Shown here: piece after piece, positions 13,888-25,100 of the stretch
Layout: each line of letters opens with the position of its first letter
How positions within the stretch are numbered: position 1 is the stretch's first letter
From: Sapria himalayana
Taxonomy: Eukaryota; Streptophyta; Magnoliopsida; Malpighiales; Rafflesiaceae
DNA: 64,000 nucleotides
Assembly (NCBI GenBank): GCA_029783825.1
Contig: JAREIK010005347.1
Location: 1 to 64,000, forward strand
Direction of reading: 5' to 3'
The notes under the pieces: generated by a model
Databases searched by the model: none
The model's input: only the letters and a program-made list of their open reading frames with translations
Told to the model about the DNA's origin: nothing
Position numbers and translations under genes: made by a program

Positions 13888-13910
13888 TTATATATATATA
13901 TATATATATT
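13888..13910. repeat. (TA)n microsatellite inside satellite
   Basis: About ten TA dinucleotides sit inside a satellite unit. Similar short (TA)n expansions are at 54998-55020 and 57912-57932, at roughly equivalent places in the unit. Confidence 0.8.
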
Positions 13911-14241
13911 AATTATAAAATAAATTATGAGTTAAAAATATAATTTATAAAAATTATTTTACATCAAAAAATAGATAAGGTTATAAAAAGAATAAAAATT
14001 TAAAAACAAATGATTATTATTAAGTAATATATTTTTCTTTGCTTTTGAATCATTTTAGGTTTTGATATTATATTTTAATTAATATCAATGTTATACATAA
14101 TAGATTTTTAATTTATTTTTGATAATTATTAGAATATCTATCAATAAAATTGTATATATTGAATTTATATGATATATAATTATTATGAATTATATAAATA
14201 ATATTTATTCACTTTATGAAGAAAATTTAAAAATTATTATA

Positions 14242-14264
14242 TTTTCAAAGGTAACCTTTGAAAA
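14242..14264. repeat. Palindrome with central deletion (GGTAACC)
   Basis: TTTTCAAAGGT and ACCTTTGAAAA are separated by a single A. The core has lost three central bases relative to GGTTATAACC while the arms remain perfectly complementary. Confidence 0.85.
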
Positions 14265-15744
14265 TATCAAAAAATAATAAAAAAAAAATTTTTATTTTAA
14301 TTGATAAATAAAAACTATAAACCACTAAATGCATACACAGTTAAATCAGTAAACTCCTAAACCTCGTAATGCCTAAATATATAAACCATTATACCGCTAT
14401 ATACTACTTAATAATTAATAAATTGAATTTTTATTTCAAGTTATTATTATTTTAAATATTCATTTTTATTATTTATTAGTTTATTTTAATAGAAATATTT
14501 ATTAAAAATAAAGTATGGTGCGACAAATATAATTTAATTAATTTATTTATTTTTTAAAAATAATATAAGGTTCTAAAAGAAGTAAAAATTTAAAAATTAA
14601 AAATTATTATCCAATAATATATTTTACTTTAATTTTGAATAAATTTTGGTTTTGTAAATATTTTTTAATTAATATCTATCTTTTTATTAATAGTTTATTA
14701 ATTTAATTTTTGATCATTTTTATATTATCTATCAATAAAATTGTTTATATTGAATTTATATTTTATATAAATATTAATATTATTATAACTAAATATTGTA
14801 TTCACATTTCAAAAAATTGTAAATATTATTATATTTTCAAAGGTTATAACCTATGAAAATGATAACAAATTATATAATTTTTTTTTGTTATTTTATTTTT
14901 TTATATAAAACCTATAAACCACTAAAAGCCTAAAAACATAAATCGCTAAACTTTTATTGACAAAACCTCCAAATACTTAAACCATTAAACTTGTATACAT
15001 TAATAATAAATCTTATTTCTCATTTTAATTATTTATCAGTTTATTTTTATAGAAATATTAATGACAAAATAAATTATTAGTGAGATAGATCTAATTTAAA
15101 TTAAACCGGTATCCCTAAATAATAAATAATAAATCTTATTTTTTTTTAATTATAATTTTAAATATTCATTTTAATTATTTATTTGTTTATTTATATATAA
15201 ATATTAATTAAAAAATAAATTGAGTTAGACAGATATAATTTATATAAATTGTTTTTCATCAAAAAAGTATAGATAAACTTTTTAAAAGAAAAAAACATTT
15301 TAAAGCAAAAAAATTATTATATAGTAATATATTTTGCTTTGCTTTTGAATCATTTTAGGTTTTGTAATTATATTTTAATTGATATCTATCTTATTAATAA
15401 TAGATTATTAATATATTTTTTGATCATTATTAGAATATTTATCAATATAATTGTTTATATTGAATTTATATGATATATAAATATAATGATTATTATAACT
15501 AAAGATTGTATTCGCTTTTTAAAAAAAATAAAAAATTATTATATTTTGAAAGGTTATAACCTTTGAAAATATCAAAAAATAATAAAAATATATTTTTTGT
15601 TATTTTATTTTTTAAATAAAACCTATAACCACTAAAAGCCAAAAAACATAAATTGCTAACCTCCTAAACTACAAAACCTTTAAATACTTAAACCATTAAA
15701 CTGTATACATTAATAATAAATCTTAAATCTCATATTAATTTTTA

Positions 15745-16012
15745 TTCAGAATAATTTTAAATTTTTATTTTAATTATTTACCAGTTTATTTTTATAGAAA
15801 AATTAATTACAAAATAAATTATTAGTTAGACAGATCTAATTTAAATTAAATCGGGATCCCTAAATAATAAATAATAAATCTCATTAATAAATAATAATAT
15901 ATCGGTTTAATTTAAATTAAATCTATCTCACTAATAATTTATTTTGTAATTAATATTTCTATAAAAATAAACTGATAAATAATTTAAATAAAAATTAAAA
16001 TTACACTGAATA
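15745..16012. repeat. Head-to-head satellite junction (long inverted repeat)
   Basis: The segment at about 15745-15850 (TTTATTTTTATAGAAA, CAAAATAAATTATTAGT, AATTTAAATTAAA) reappears as its reverse complement at about 15903-16012. About 50 bp of ATAAATAATAAAT-type sequence and GGGATCCC lie between the arms. Every satellite unit to the left is in minus orientation and every unit to the right of module G copy 2 is in plus orientation. This is therefore the one orientation switch in the window. The arms could form a hairpin of roughly 100 bp with mismatches. Confidence 0.85.
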
Positions 16013-16024
16013 ATTATAATAATT

Positions 16025-18485
16025 TATTTTGTTCTTCACTCAACTCTAGAATGATTGCTAAAGCTCTAACCAAAATAATATGAGCTTTTACTTTATCTCT
16101 ATTATGTCTCATCATATATGATGTTGAATCACTTGGCTATCAAAGGTAATTTGACTCATGTATGCTAACAGAATAAACCAATGTTGTACCCCTATGTGTT
16201 GAAATAACTAGTTGTTGAGGATGCTATTTATATTGATTATTGTAATTTCTTCTAAAATATCTCTCATGCACACACTCAAAGCAATTTATTTAAAACATAG
16301 TTTACATATAAAAAAATAACCACCTTGTAGCCTATTAGAACAAACTAGCCCAAGGGCGGTTTGAGCAGGGCAAGAAGTTTGGGCTCTCTTTAAATCAAGA
16401 ATCAAAAAATTTATTTTATTGGCATGTCTAAGCATTTTTTTAATATCCTCGTGGATATGAAAAGTATCATTTCTTTCTTTTTATATTAAATGAGTTTTGT
16501 ATGCAAGCTCACATTACCCAGAAAGGTGTAAATGGATCATATTCAAATGTATAAAAGGTTTTAATCATTGCTCAAAATATTAGTCTTGCATATTGACACT
16601 TGAGGTCACAAATCAAAGGAAAAGGAGTTAGTGATATTTCCAATCCCAAAATTTTAGCTATAGAAAGTTATAAAGAGTAGTACTCGAGCTTTAACTTTTT
16701 CTAGGATCATGACTTTTGCTCTTGAGGAATGTCAAAAGTTACAATCATTCCTAGTGCAATGACTTTGCAATATAAAGATAAAATGCACAAGCTATGGTCA
16801 TATCCAATACTGTGACCCGGTATTATAGTGATTAAATATGCATTCATGATCATTCTTAGTGCCATAACAATATGTTCAACAGAGAGACACAAGTTATGGC
16901 ATATTCTCATCAATATGATTTTGTGTTCTAGAGACAAAATATACAGTCATGACCATTGCTAAAGCTACAATAATCTAAAGCAAGAAAGCGACTGAATCCA
17001 AAACTCACCCCTTGAGTCATGACTTTGTATTACATATACAAAAAGATAAATCTGTTACATTTTTAAATGTTGTGAATTTCAATTTAAATTTAACACTTAG
17101 TCATTTGATTATAAAATTGCAAAACATGAGATTTAGGATTTAGGGTTTATGGACCAGGGTTATAGTTTATGGTTTAAGGTTTAGGATTTAAATTCTAGGG
17201 TTTATGTTTTTTTTTTGGGAAATACACACTTTATTTATCATTTAGGCACACAACTTACAAGAGACTAAAAAGCTGACTAATTTAGGCCAGCCCACCAAAT
17301 CCTATGCACCTTAATGATTCTATGCATAAAATACATAGAAAAACATAATGCCTAATAATTCCAAGTGTACGAATACAACTAAAATAACCTGGCATTCTCA
17401 GACTTCCGAGTTGGCATTTAGTCATTATGCGAACTGCGTCCTTTCCATTCACATTTGTCAATGTCTTTTGGAAGAACCTGAATGATGCACCATATTAAAA
17501 CTATGCAAATATAAGATTGTGCATGTGTGTGACATGCAACATCAAGCGTTTGCCTATGTCATTGCTATGCAATGGAATACATGTAAAACTGAATACCCAT
17601 AAATCCACAAGTCCATATCTACGGCATTTTTTCAATTCATTCTCACCTCTGAATTCCACATTCTTTTGCTCCAATGATCCTCAAAAGAGTATCTCTTGGG
17701 TTAGAATGCTTCCTCCTCGAGCTCCAAGAAGTTGTTGTATGTTGCACTGACAAAATATCAAAAAATATTCTTGCATCGGTGTGCATGTATGATGAGGTCT
17801 ATCTCATAGTCTAATTATCTACGTGAACAACCAAGCTAGAATACAAGTAAAATTACAAAATGCTATAAAGATGGGTCTTCTACTCCCGGGAGTGTAGCAT
17901 CGCCTAATGTGTATTTATAAAATTCATTAGTTGGCCCCACTTAGAGATACTCATGGGTCAAGTTGCCCCCATTGCATTCTACATAGAGAATAGACAAGAT
18001 TGTGTGTGTGAGTATGTCATGATCCGTCTCTACAAGTACATGGTGCATACAAAGTCCAAAATACAAATAAGACTACAAACATAAACTACAAGTTTAAATC
18101 TTTCGCACCCGTGTGGCTAGTCTGGACTCCATTGCTTACTGGCCCTGCTTGGTGATGCTTTGGATTTTGCAGGCTCTCCGATTAATCATGGATTAGCCAT
18201 TACTCCTATTAGGCGATGGTTGGGTGGCCCTCTTTGCTGCCTTATATGGCTAGTGGGACCCACTCCTAGATACTCCTGGGTTTACTCCCGACCACTTTAC
18301 TCAGTCTCGTCACTTGTCTGAATGTTATCATCTCGACTTGCTAGCGGGCCCTCTACAAGCTAGTGGCCCATACCTCTGGCTGCTTCTAGGACTTGCTGGC
18401 CCCTTTAAAAGCTACACCAAAATGGACAAGAATGTGTGCACGTGTTTACTGTGGTCCGTCGATATGTGTGTGTGGTGCAGCAGTA
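16025..18485 (+). repeat. Module G, copy 2 (full-length reference)
   Basis: The longest copy of the GC-balanced segment, about 2.46 kb. Its inner edge is GTTCTTCACTCAACTCTAG next to satellite sequence, and its outer edge is GTGTGTGGTGCAG next to the satellite octamer tract. Copy 1 is its inverted partner, and copy 3 (49443-50475) matches from about 17486 to the outer end. It contains degenerate telomere-like heptamers (17129-17210) and a GC-rich block (18100-18400) with repeated CTAGTGGG/CTAGCGGG words. Open frames at 16707-16937 (minus), 17517-17750 and 18314-18496 (plus) have no recognisable product. No known gene or TE family was recognised. The shared satellite flank suggests the module was duplicated together with satellite sequence. 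Confidence 0.85.
17129..17210 (+). repeat. Degenerate TTTAGGG-like heptamer tract (copy 2)
   Basis: About eleven 7-bp units read GATTTAG, GGTTTAT, GTTTATG, GTTTAAG, GTTTAGG and similar. They resemble the Arabidopsis-type plant telomere repeat but with most units mutated. The tract is the inverted partner of 957-1036. Confidence 0.6.
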
Positions 18486-19053
18486 TTAGGGTTTAGGAGT
18501 TAAGTAATTTAAGTATTTAGCTATTTTTTGGTTTATAGGTTTTATTTAAATAATTAAATAACAAAAAAATTATTTTTATTATTTTTTCTCATTTTCAAGG
18601 TTATAACCATTGAAAATATTATAATTTTTAATTTTTTTTCAAATGTTAATATAATATTTAATTATAATAATCATAAAAATTAAATAGCATGTAAATTCAA
18701 TATAAATAATTTTATTGATGGATATTATAATATTGATCATAAAATAGATTACTAAACTATTATTAATAAGATAGATAATAATTAAAATATATTTGCAAAA
18801 CCTAAAATGATTCTAAATCAAAGTAAAATATATTACTAAATAATAATTTTTTATTTTTAAATTTTTGATTCTTTTTATAAGCTTATAAATTTTTTGATGA
18901 TGATAGATTATTTAAATTATATTTGTCTCATTCATAATTTTATTTTGAAATTAATATTTCTATAAAAATAAACTAATAAATAATTAAAATGAATATTGAA
19001 ATTATAATGAATACAAATAAAAATGAGATTTATTATTAATTATTTAGGCTATA

Positions 19054-19133
19054 CCGGTTTAATGGTTTAAGTATTTAGGAGTTTAGGAGTTTAGTGATTT
19101 AAGTGTTTAGGCATTTAGTAGTTTATATGTTTT
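19054..19133 (+). repeat. Octamer (NNNNTTTA) tract, clear example
   Basis: TTTA occurs at 19058, 19066, 19074, 19082, 19090, 19098, 19106, 19114 and 19122, exactly 8 bp apart nine times; the tenth position (19130) is TTTT. Units are CCGGTTTA, ATGGTTTA, AGTATTTA, GGAGTTTA (twice), GTGATTTA, AGTGTTTA, GGCATTTA and GTAGTTTA. Every satellite unit has a homologous tract, always between GGTATACC and the palindrome. Similarity to TTTAGGG-like telomeric DNA is suggestive only. Confidence 0.9.
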
Positions 19134-22100
19134 ATTTAAATAATGAAATTACAAAACAATTATTTTTCAAATTTTTTATCAATTTTGAAGGTTATAACCT
19201 TTATAAATATAATAATTTTTAAATTTTTTTCAAATGTGAATAGAATATTTAGTTATAATAAACTTAATAATTATATATCATGTAAATTAAAAATAAACAA
19301 TTTTAATGATAGATATTAATAAACTAAATATAAATATAAATATAATATTGATCAATAAATAAATTAATAAATTATTATTTATCGCTAGATATTTATATAT
19401 TATTTATAAATACTTAAACCTTTAAAGATGGTTTAAATGTTTAAGTATTATAGGTTTTATATAAACAATAAAATAACAAAAAATTTATTTTTGTGATTCA
19501 ATCTCTTTTTCAAAGATGATAACCTATAAAAATATAATAATTTTTAAATTATTTTCAAATGTAAATATAATATTTTGTTATAATAATCTTAATAATTATA
19601 TATCATGTAAATTAAATAAAAACAATTTTATCAATAAATATTCTAATATTGATCAAAAATTAAATTAATAATCTATCATTAATAAGATAGATATCAATTA
19701 AAATATAATTACAAAACCTAAAATGATTCAGAAGCAAAGCAAAATATATTACTATATAATAATTTTTTGTTTGGAAAATTTTTTTTCTTTTAAAAAGTTT
19801 ATCTATAATTTTTTGTTTTTTCACATGTTCAAAGGTTATAATCTTTGAAAATATAATAATTTTAAAATTTTTTTTCAAAAGTAAATATAATATTTAGTTA
19901 TAATAATTATTAAATTTTTATATCATATAAATTAAATATAAATATTTTTATGGATAAATATTCTAATAATGATCAAAAATAAATTAATAATCTATTATTA
20001 ATAAGTTAGATATCAATTTAAATATAATTACAAAACCTAAAATGATTAATAAACAAAGTAAAATATATTACTATATAATAAATTTTTGTTTTTAATTTTT
20101 TTATTATTTTAATACGTTTATCTATATTTTTTTATTGAAAAATAATTTATATAAATTATATTTGTCTAACTTATAATTTATTTTGTATTTAATATTTATA
20201 TAAAAATAAACAAATAAATAATTAAAATGAATATTTAAAATTATAATGAAAAAACTAAAAATGAGATTTATTATTTATTATTTAGGATATACATGTTTAA
20301 AAAATTTATCTATTTAGGGTTTTATAGATTTAGAAGTTATTGATTTAATTATATAAAAATGTAATGGTTTATAGCTTTTATTTAAATAATGAAACAACAA
20401 AAAATTTATTTTTGATAGTTTTTCAAATTTTCAAATGTCATAACATTTGAAAATATAATAATTTAAACATTTTTTAAAAAAGTGAATACAATATTTAGTA
20501 ATAATAATAATTATCAGTATATATAATAGAAACTAAATATAAACAATTTTATTGATAATATTATATCAATTATCAAAAAATTAATTAATAAACTATTATT
20601 AATATGATAGATATAAATTAAAATTTAATTTAAACACCTAAAATGAATCAAAATCAAAGTAAAATTTATTACTAAATAATAATTTTTTTTAGTTTTTGCA
20701 TCATTTTATAAGCTTATATATTTTTTTGTTGAAAAATATATTATTTAAATTATATTTGTCACTCATAATTTCTTTTATAATTAATATTTCAATAAATTAT
20801 TAAAATTATATTTAAGGTTTATGAGTTTAAAGGTTTAGGTATTTATGGGCTTTGGGGTTTAGGAGTTTAAAAATTTATGTATTTAGGCATTTAATGGTTT
20901 ATAAGTTTTATTTAAACAATGATATAACAAAAAATTTATTTTTGTTATTTTTTCTCATTTTTGAAGGTTATAACCTTTGAAAATATAATAATTTTTAAAT
21001 TTTTTATATATGTGAATACTATATTTAGTTATGGCAATCTTAATAATTATATATCATGTTAATTCAATATAAACAATTATATTGAATTATTAATGATCAA
21101 AAAATATATTTTCATATAAAATATATCATGTTAATTCAAAAAATATTGATAGATATTAATTATATTAATGATCAAAAAATAAATTATTAAACTATTATTA
21201 ATAAGATAGATATTTTTTAAAATATATTTGCAAAATGTAAATTTATTGAAAATCAAAGTAAAATATAATACTAAATAATAATTTTTTTGATGTTTTGCTT
21301 CTTTTCATAAGTTTATATTTTATGTTATTAAAAGTAAATTATTTAAATTATATTTGCCTTCCACATAATTTATTTTTAATTTAAAATTCTATAAAAATAA
21401 ACTAATAAATAATTAAAATGAATATTTTAAATTATAATGAATACAAATAAAATTGAGATTTATTATTTATTATTCACAATATACTAGTTTAATGGTTTAA
21501 GTATTTAGGTGTTTAGGGGTTTTTTGATTTAAGTGTTTAGGACTTTAGTGATTTATAGTTTTTAATTATAGAATAAAAAAATAAAAAATTAAAGTTTTTG
21601 ATTTTTTTTAATTTTTGAAGGTTATAACCTTTGAAAATATAATAATTTTTATTTTTGATAAATGGTAATATAATATTTAGTTATAATATTCTTAATAATT
21701 ATATATAATATAAACTCAATATAAATAATTTTATTAATACATATTATTATAATGATCAATAAAAAATTAATAAACTATTATTAATAAGAATGATATAAAT
21801 TAAAATATATTTCCAAAAACTTAAATGATTCAAATCAAAATAAAACATATTACAAAATAATAAATTTTTGTTTATAAAATTTTGCCTTTTTTTATAAGCA
21901 TATATATTTTTTTTAATAAAAAATAAATTATTTAAAATAGATTTGTCTCACTAATAATTTATTTTGTAATTAATATTTATATAAAAATAAACTGATAAAT
22001 AATTAAAATAAAAATTTAAAATTACAATAAATAAAAATTAAAATGAGATTTATGATTTATTATTAATGTATATCAATTTAAAAGTTTAAGTATCTAGAAG

Positions 22101-25100
22101 TCTTATCGTTTATGAGTTTAGTGATTAATGTTTTTAGGTATTTAGTAGTTTATAGTTTTTATTTAAATAATAAAATAACAAAAAAAAATTTGTAATTTTT
22201 TGTAATTTCATAGGTTATAACCTATGAAAATATAATAATATTTAAAATTTTTTGAAATGTGAATACAATATTTAGTTATAATAATTTTAATAATTATATA
22301 TCATATAAATTCAATATAAACAATTTTATTGATAGATATTATAATAATGATCAAAAATTAAATTAATAAACTATTAATAATTTGATAGATATTAATTTAA
22401 AAACTTTACAAAACCCTAATTGATTCAAAATTAATGTAAAAAATATTATTGAATAATAATTTTTAATTTTTAAAATTTTACTACTTTTATAAGCGTATAT
22501 ATATTTTTTGAATAAAAATAAATTATGTAATTTATATATGTCACACTCATAATTTATTTTGTAATAAAAATTTATATAAAAATAAACTAATAAATAATTA
22601 AAATGGATCTGTAAAATTATAATGAATTGAAATAAAAATTAGATTTCTTAATTATTAAGTAGTATATAGCAGTTTAATAGTTTATGTATTTAGGCATTAC
22701 GGGCTTTATGAGTTTACTGATTTAACTGTGTATGCATTTAGTTGTTTATAGGTTTTATTTAAAAATTAAAATAACAAAATATTTATTTTTATTATTTTTT
22801 GATATTTCCAAAGGTTATAACATTTGAAAATATAATAATTTTTAAATTTTTTTCAAATGTGAATTCAATATTTAGTTATAATAATCATTATATTTATATA
22901 TCATATAAATTCAATATAAACAATATTATTGATAAATATTCTAAAAATGATAAAAAAATAAATTAATAATCTATTATTAATAAGATAGATATCAATTAAA
23001 ATATAATAAAAAAACCTAAAATGATTCTGAAGAAATCAAAATATATTACTATATAATAATTTTTTGTTTGAAATTTTTTTTTCTTTTGAAAAGTTTATCC
23101 ATATTTTTTTGATGAAAAATAATTTATATAAATTATATTTGTCTAACTCAAAATTTATTTTTTTAATTAATATTTATAAAAATATAAAGAAATAAATAAT
23201 TAAAATGAATATATAAAATTATAATGAAAAATATAATATTGAGATTTATTCTTTATTATTTTGGGTATACCAGTCTAATTTAAATTAGATATATCTCACT
23301 AATAATTTATTTTGTAATTAATATTTCTATAAAAATAAACTGATAAAAATTAAAATAAAAATTTAAAATTATACTGAATAAAAATTAAAATGAGATTTAT
23401 GAATTATTATTAATGTATACCAGTTTAATATTTTAAGTATTTAAAGGTTTTTTCGTTTATGACTTTAGCAATTTGTGTTTTTAGGCATTTAGTGGTTTAT
23501 AGGTTTTATTTAAACAAAGAAATAAAAAAAAATTATTTTTGATATTTTTTCATATTTTCAAAGATTATAACTTTTGAAAAAATAATAATTTAAAAATTTT
23601 TTAATAATGTGAATACAATATTTAGTAATAATAATCATTATAATTATATATAATCTAAACTAAATATAAATAATTTTATTGATATATATGATATCAATAA
23701 TCAAAAAATAAATTAATATGCTATTATTAATATGATAAATATAAATTAAAATTTAATTGCAAAACCTAAAAATATTCAAAATCAAAGTAAAATTTATTAC
23801 TTAATAATTATTTTTTTTAGTTTTTGCTTCTTTTTATAAGCTTATATTTTTTTTGATAAAAAATAAATTATTAAAAGTATATTTGTATCACTCATAATTT
23901 ATTTAGTAATTAATATTTTAATAAATTATTTAAATTAAATTTAAGGTTTGTGAGTTTAAAGGTTTAAGTATTTAGGGGCTTTTGTGTTTAGGAGTTTAGA
24001 GGTTTAACTGTTTATGCATTTACTAGTTTATAAGTTTTATTTAAAAAATGATATAACAAAAAATTTATTTTTATTATTTTTTTAATTTTAGAATGTTATA
24101 ACCTTTGAAAATATAATAATTTTTAAATTTTTTTCAAAAGTAAATATAATATTTAGTTATAATAATCTTAATAATTATAAGTCATTTAAATTCAATATAA
24201 ATAATTACTTTTCTAGATATTATAATAATGATAAAAAAAATTAATAAACTATTATTAATAAGATAGATATTATATAAAATATATTTGCAAATTCTAAATT
24301 TATTCAAAATCAAAGTAAAATATAGTACTTAATAATAATTTTTTTAATGTTTTTCTTTTTTATAACTTTATATTTTTGTTATTATAAATAAATTATTTAA
24401 ATTAATTTGTCTTACTAATAATTTATTTTGTAATTTATAATTCTATAATAATAAACTATTTTTAATAAGATTCAGGTTTAAAAGATTATATATTTTGGAG
24501 TTTTGGGATTTATGAATTTAATGATTTAAGTGTTTAGTCATTTAGTATTTTATCGGTTTTATTTAAAAAATAAAATAAAATAAAAATATTTTTGTAATTT
24601 GTTCTCATTTTTGAAGGATATAACCTCTGAAACTATAACAATTTTTAAATTTTTTTTAAATGTGAATACTATTTTTAGTTATGATAGTCTTAATATTTAT
24701 ATATCATGTAAATTCAATATAATCAATTATATTGATATATATTATAATAATGATCATACAAAAGATTAATAAACAATTATTAATAAGATAAATATGGTTT
24801 AAAATATATTTACAAAACCTAAATTGATTCAAAATCAAATTGAAATATTTTATAAATATTAATTTTAATTTTTTAAATTTTTGTATCCATTTATAAGCTT
24901 ATATATTTTTTGATGAAAAATAAATTATTTGAATTATATTTGTCTCACTATTAATTTGTTTTTTAATTTATATTTCTATAAAAATAAACTAATAAATAAT
25001 TAAAATGTATATATAAAATTATAATGAATACTAATAAAAATGAGATTTATGATTAATTATTAAGGTTATACCTATTTAATGGTTTATGTTTATTGTGGTT

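Larger units (their letters stand above)
2131..15860 (-). repeat. AT-rich ~600-bp satellite array, minus-strand units (about 22 units)
   Basis: Tandem units are recognised by a shared palindrome core (GGTTATAACC or a variant) near 2616, 3216, 3955, 4551, 5148, 5737, 6338, 6758, 7356, 7888, 8352, 8948, 9546, 10310, 10898, 11500, 12325, 12866, 13646, 14253, 14840 and 15550. Spacing clusters at 590-602 bp; shorter forms (420-540) have deletions and longer forms (710-820) carry an extra stretch with AATTTAAATTAAACCGGTAT. Each unit also has TAAGCTTATA, a TTTTAGGTTTTGTAATTATA-like segment and a TAAA-every-8-bp tract. Composition is overwhelmingly A and T. Small open frames here (for example 6194-6433 and 12649-12843) are compositional accidents: they are Ile/Asn/Lys/Tyr-rich and lie within the repeat. 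No gene, RNA gene or TE insertion was seen in this block. Confidence 0.93.

Noticed and set aside
2131..15860. Regular spacing of a short palindrome, considered as a CRISPR array or integron-like structure.
   Set aside because: The spacing is about 600 bp of homologous repeat sequence rather than short unique spacers, there are no cas-like genes, and the setting is a eukaryotic genome.
17129..17210. A true telomere or fresh interstitial telomeric insertion.
   Set aside because: Almost no exact TTTAGGG runs remain and the tract is shared, inverted, by module G copy 1, so it is an old part of the module.
18314..18496. Open frames at 18314-18496 and 50303-50494 in module G copies 2 and 3.
   Set aside because: The two are at similar positions but differ in frame and sequence, run into satellite DNA at their ends, and match no family.
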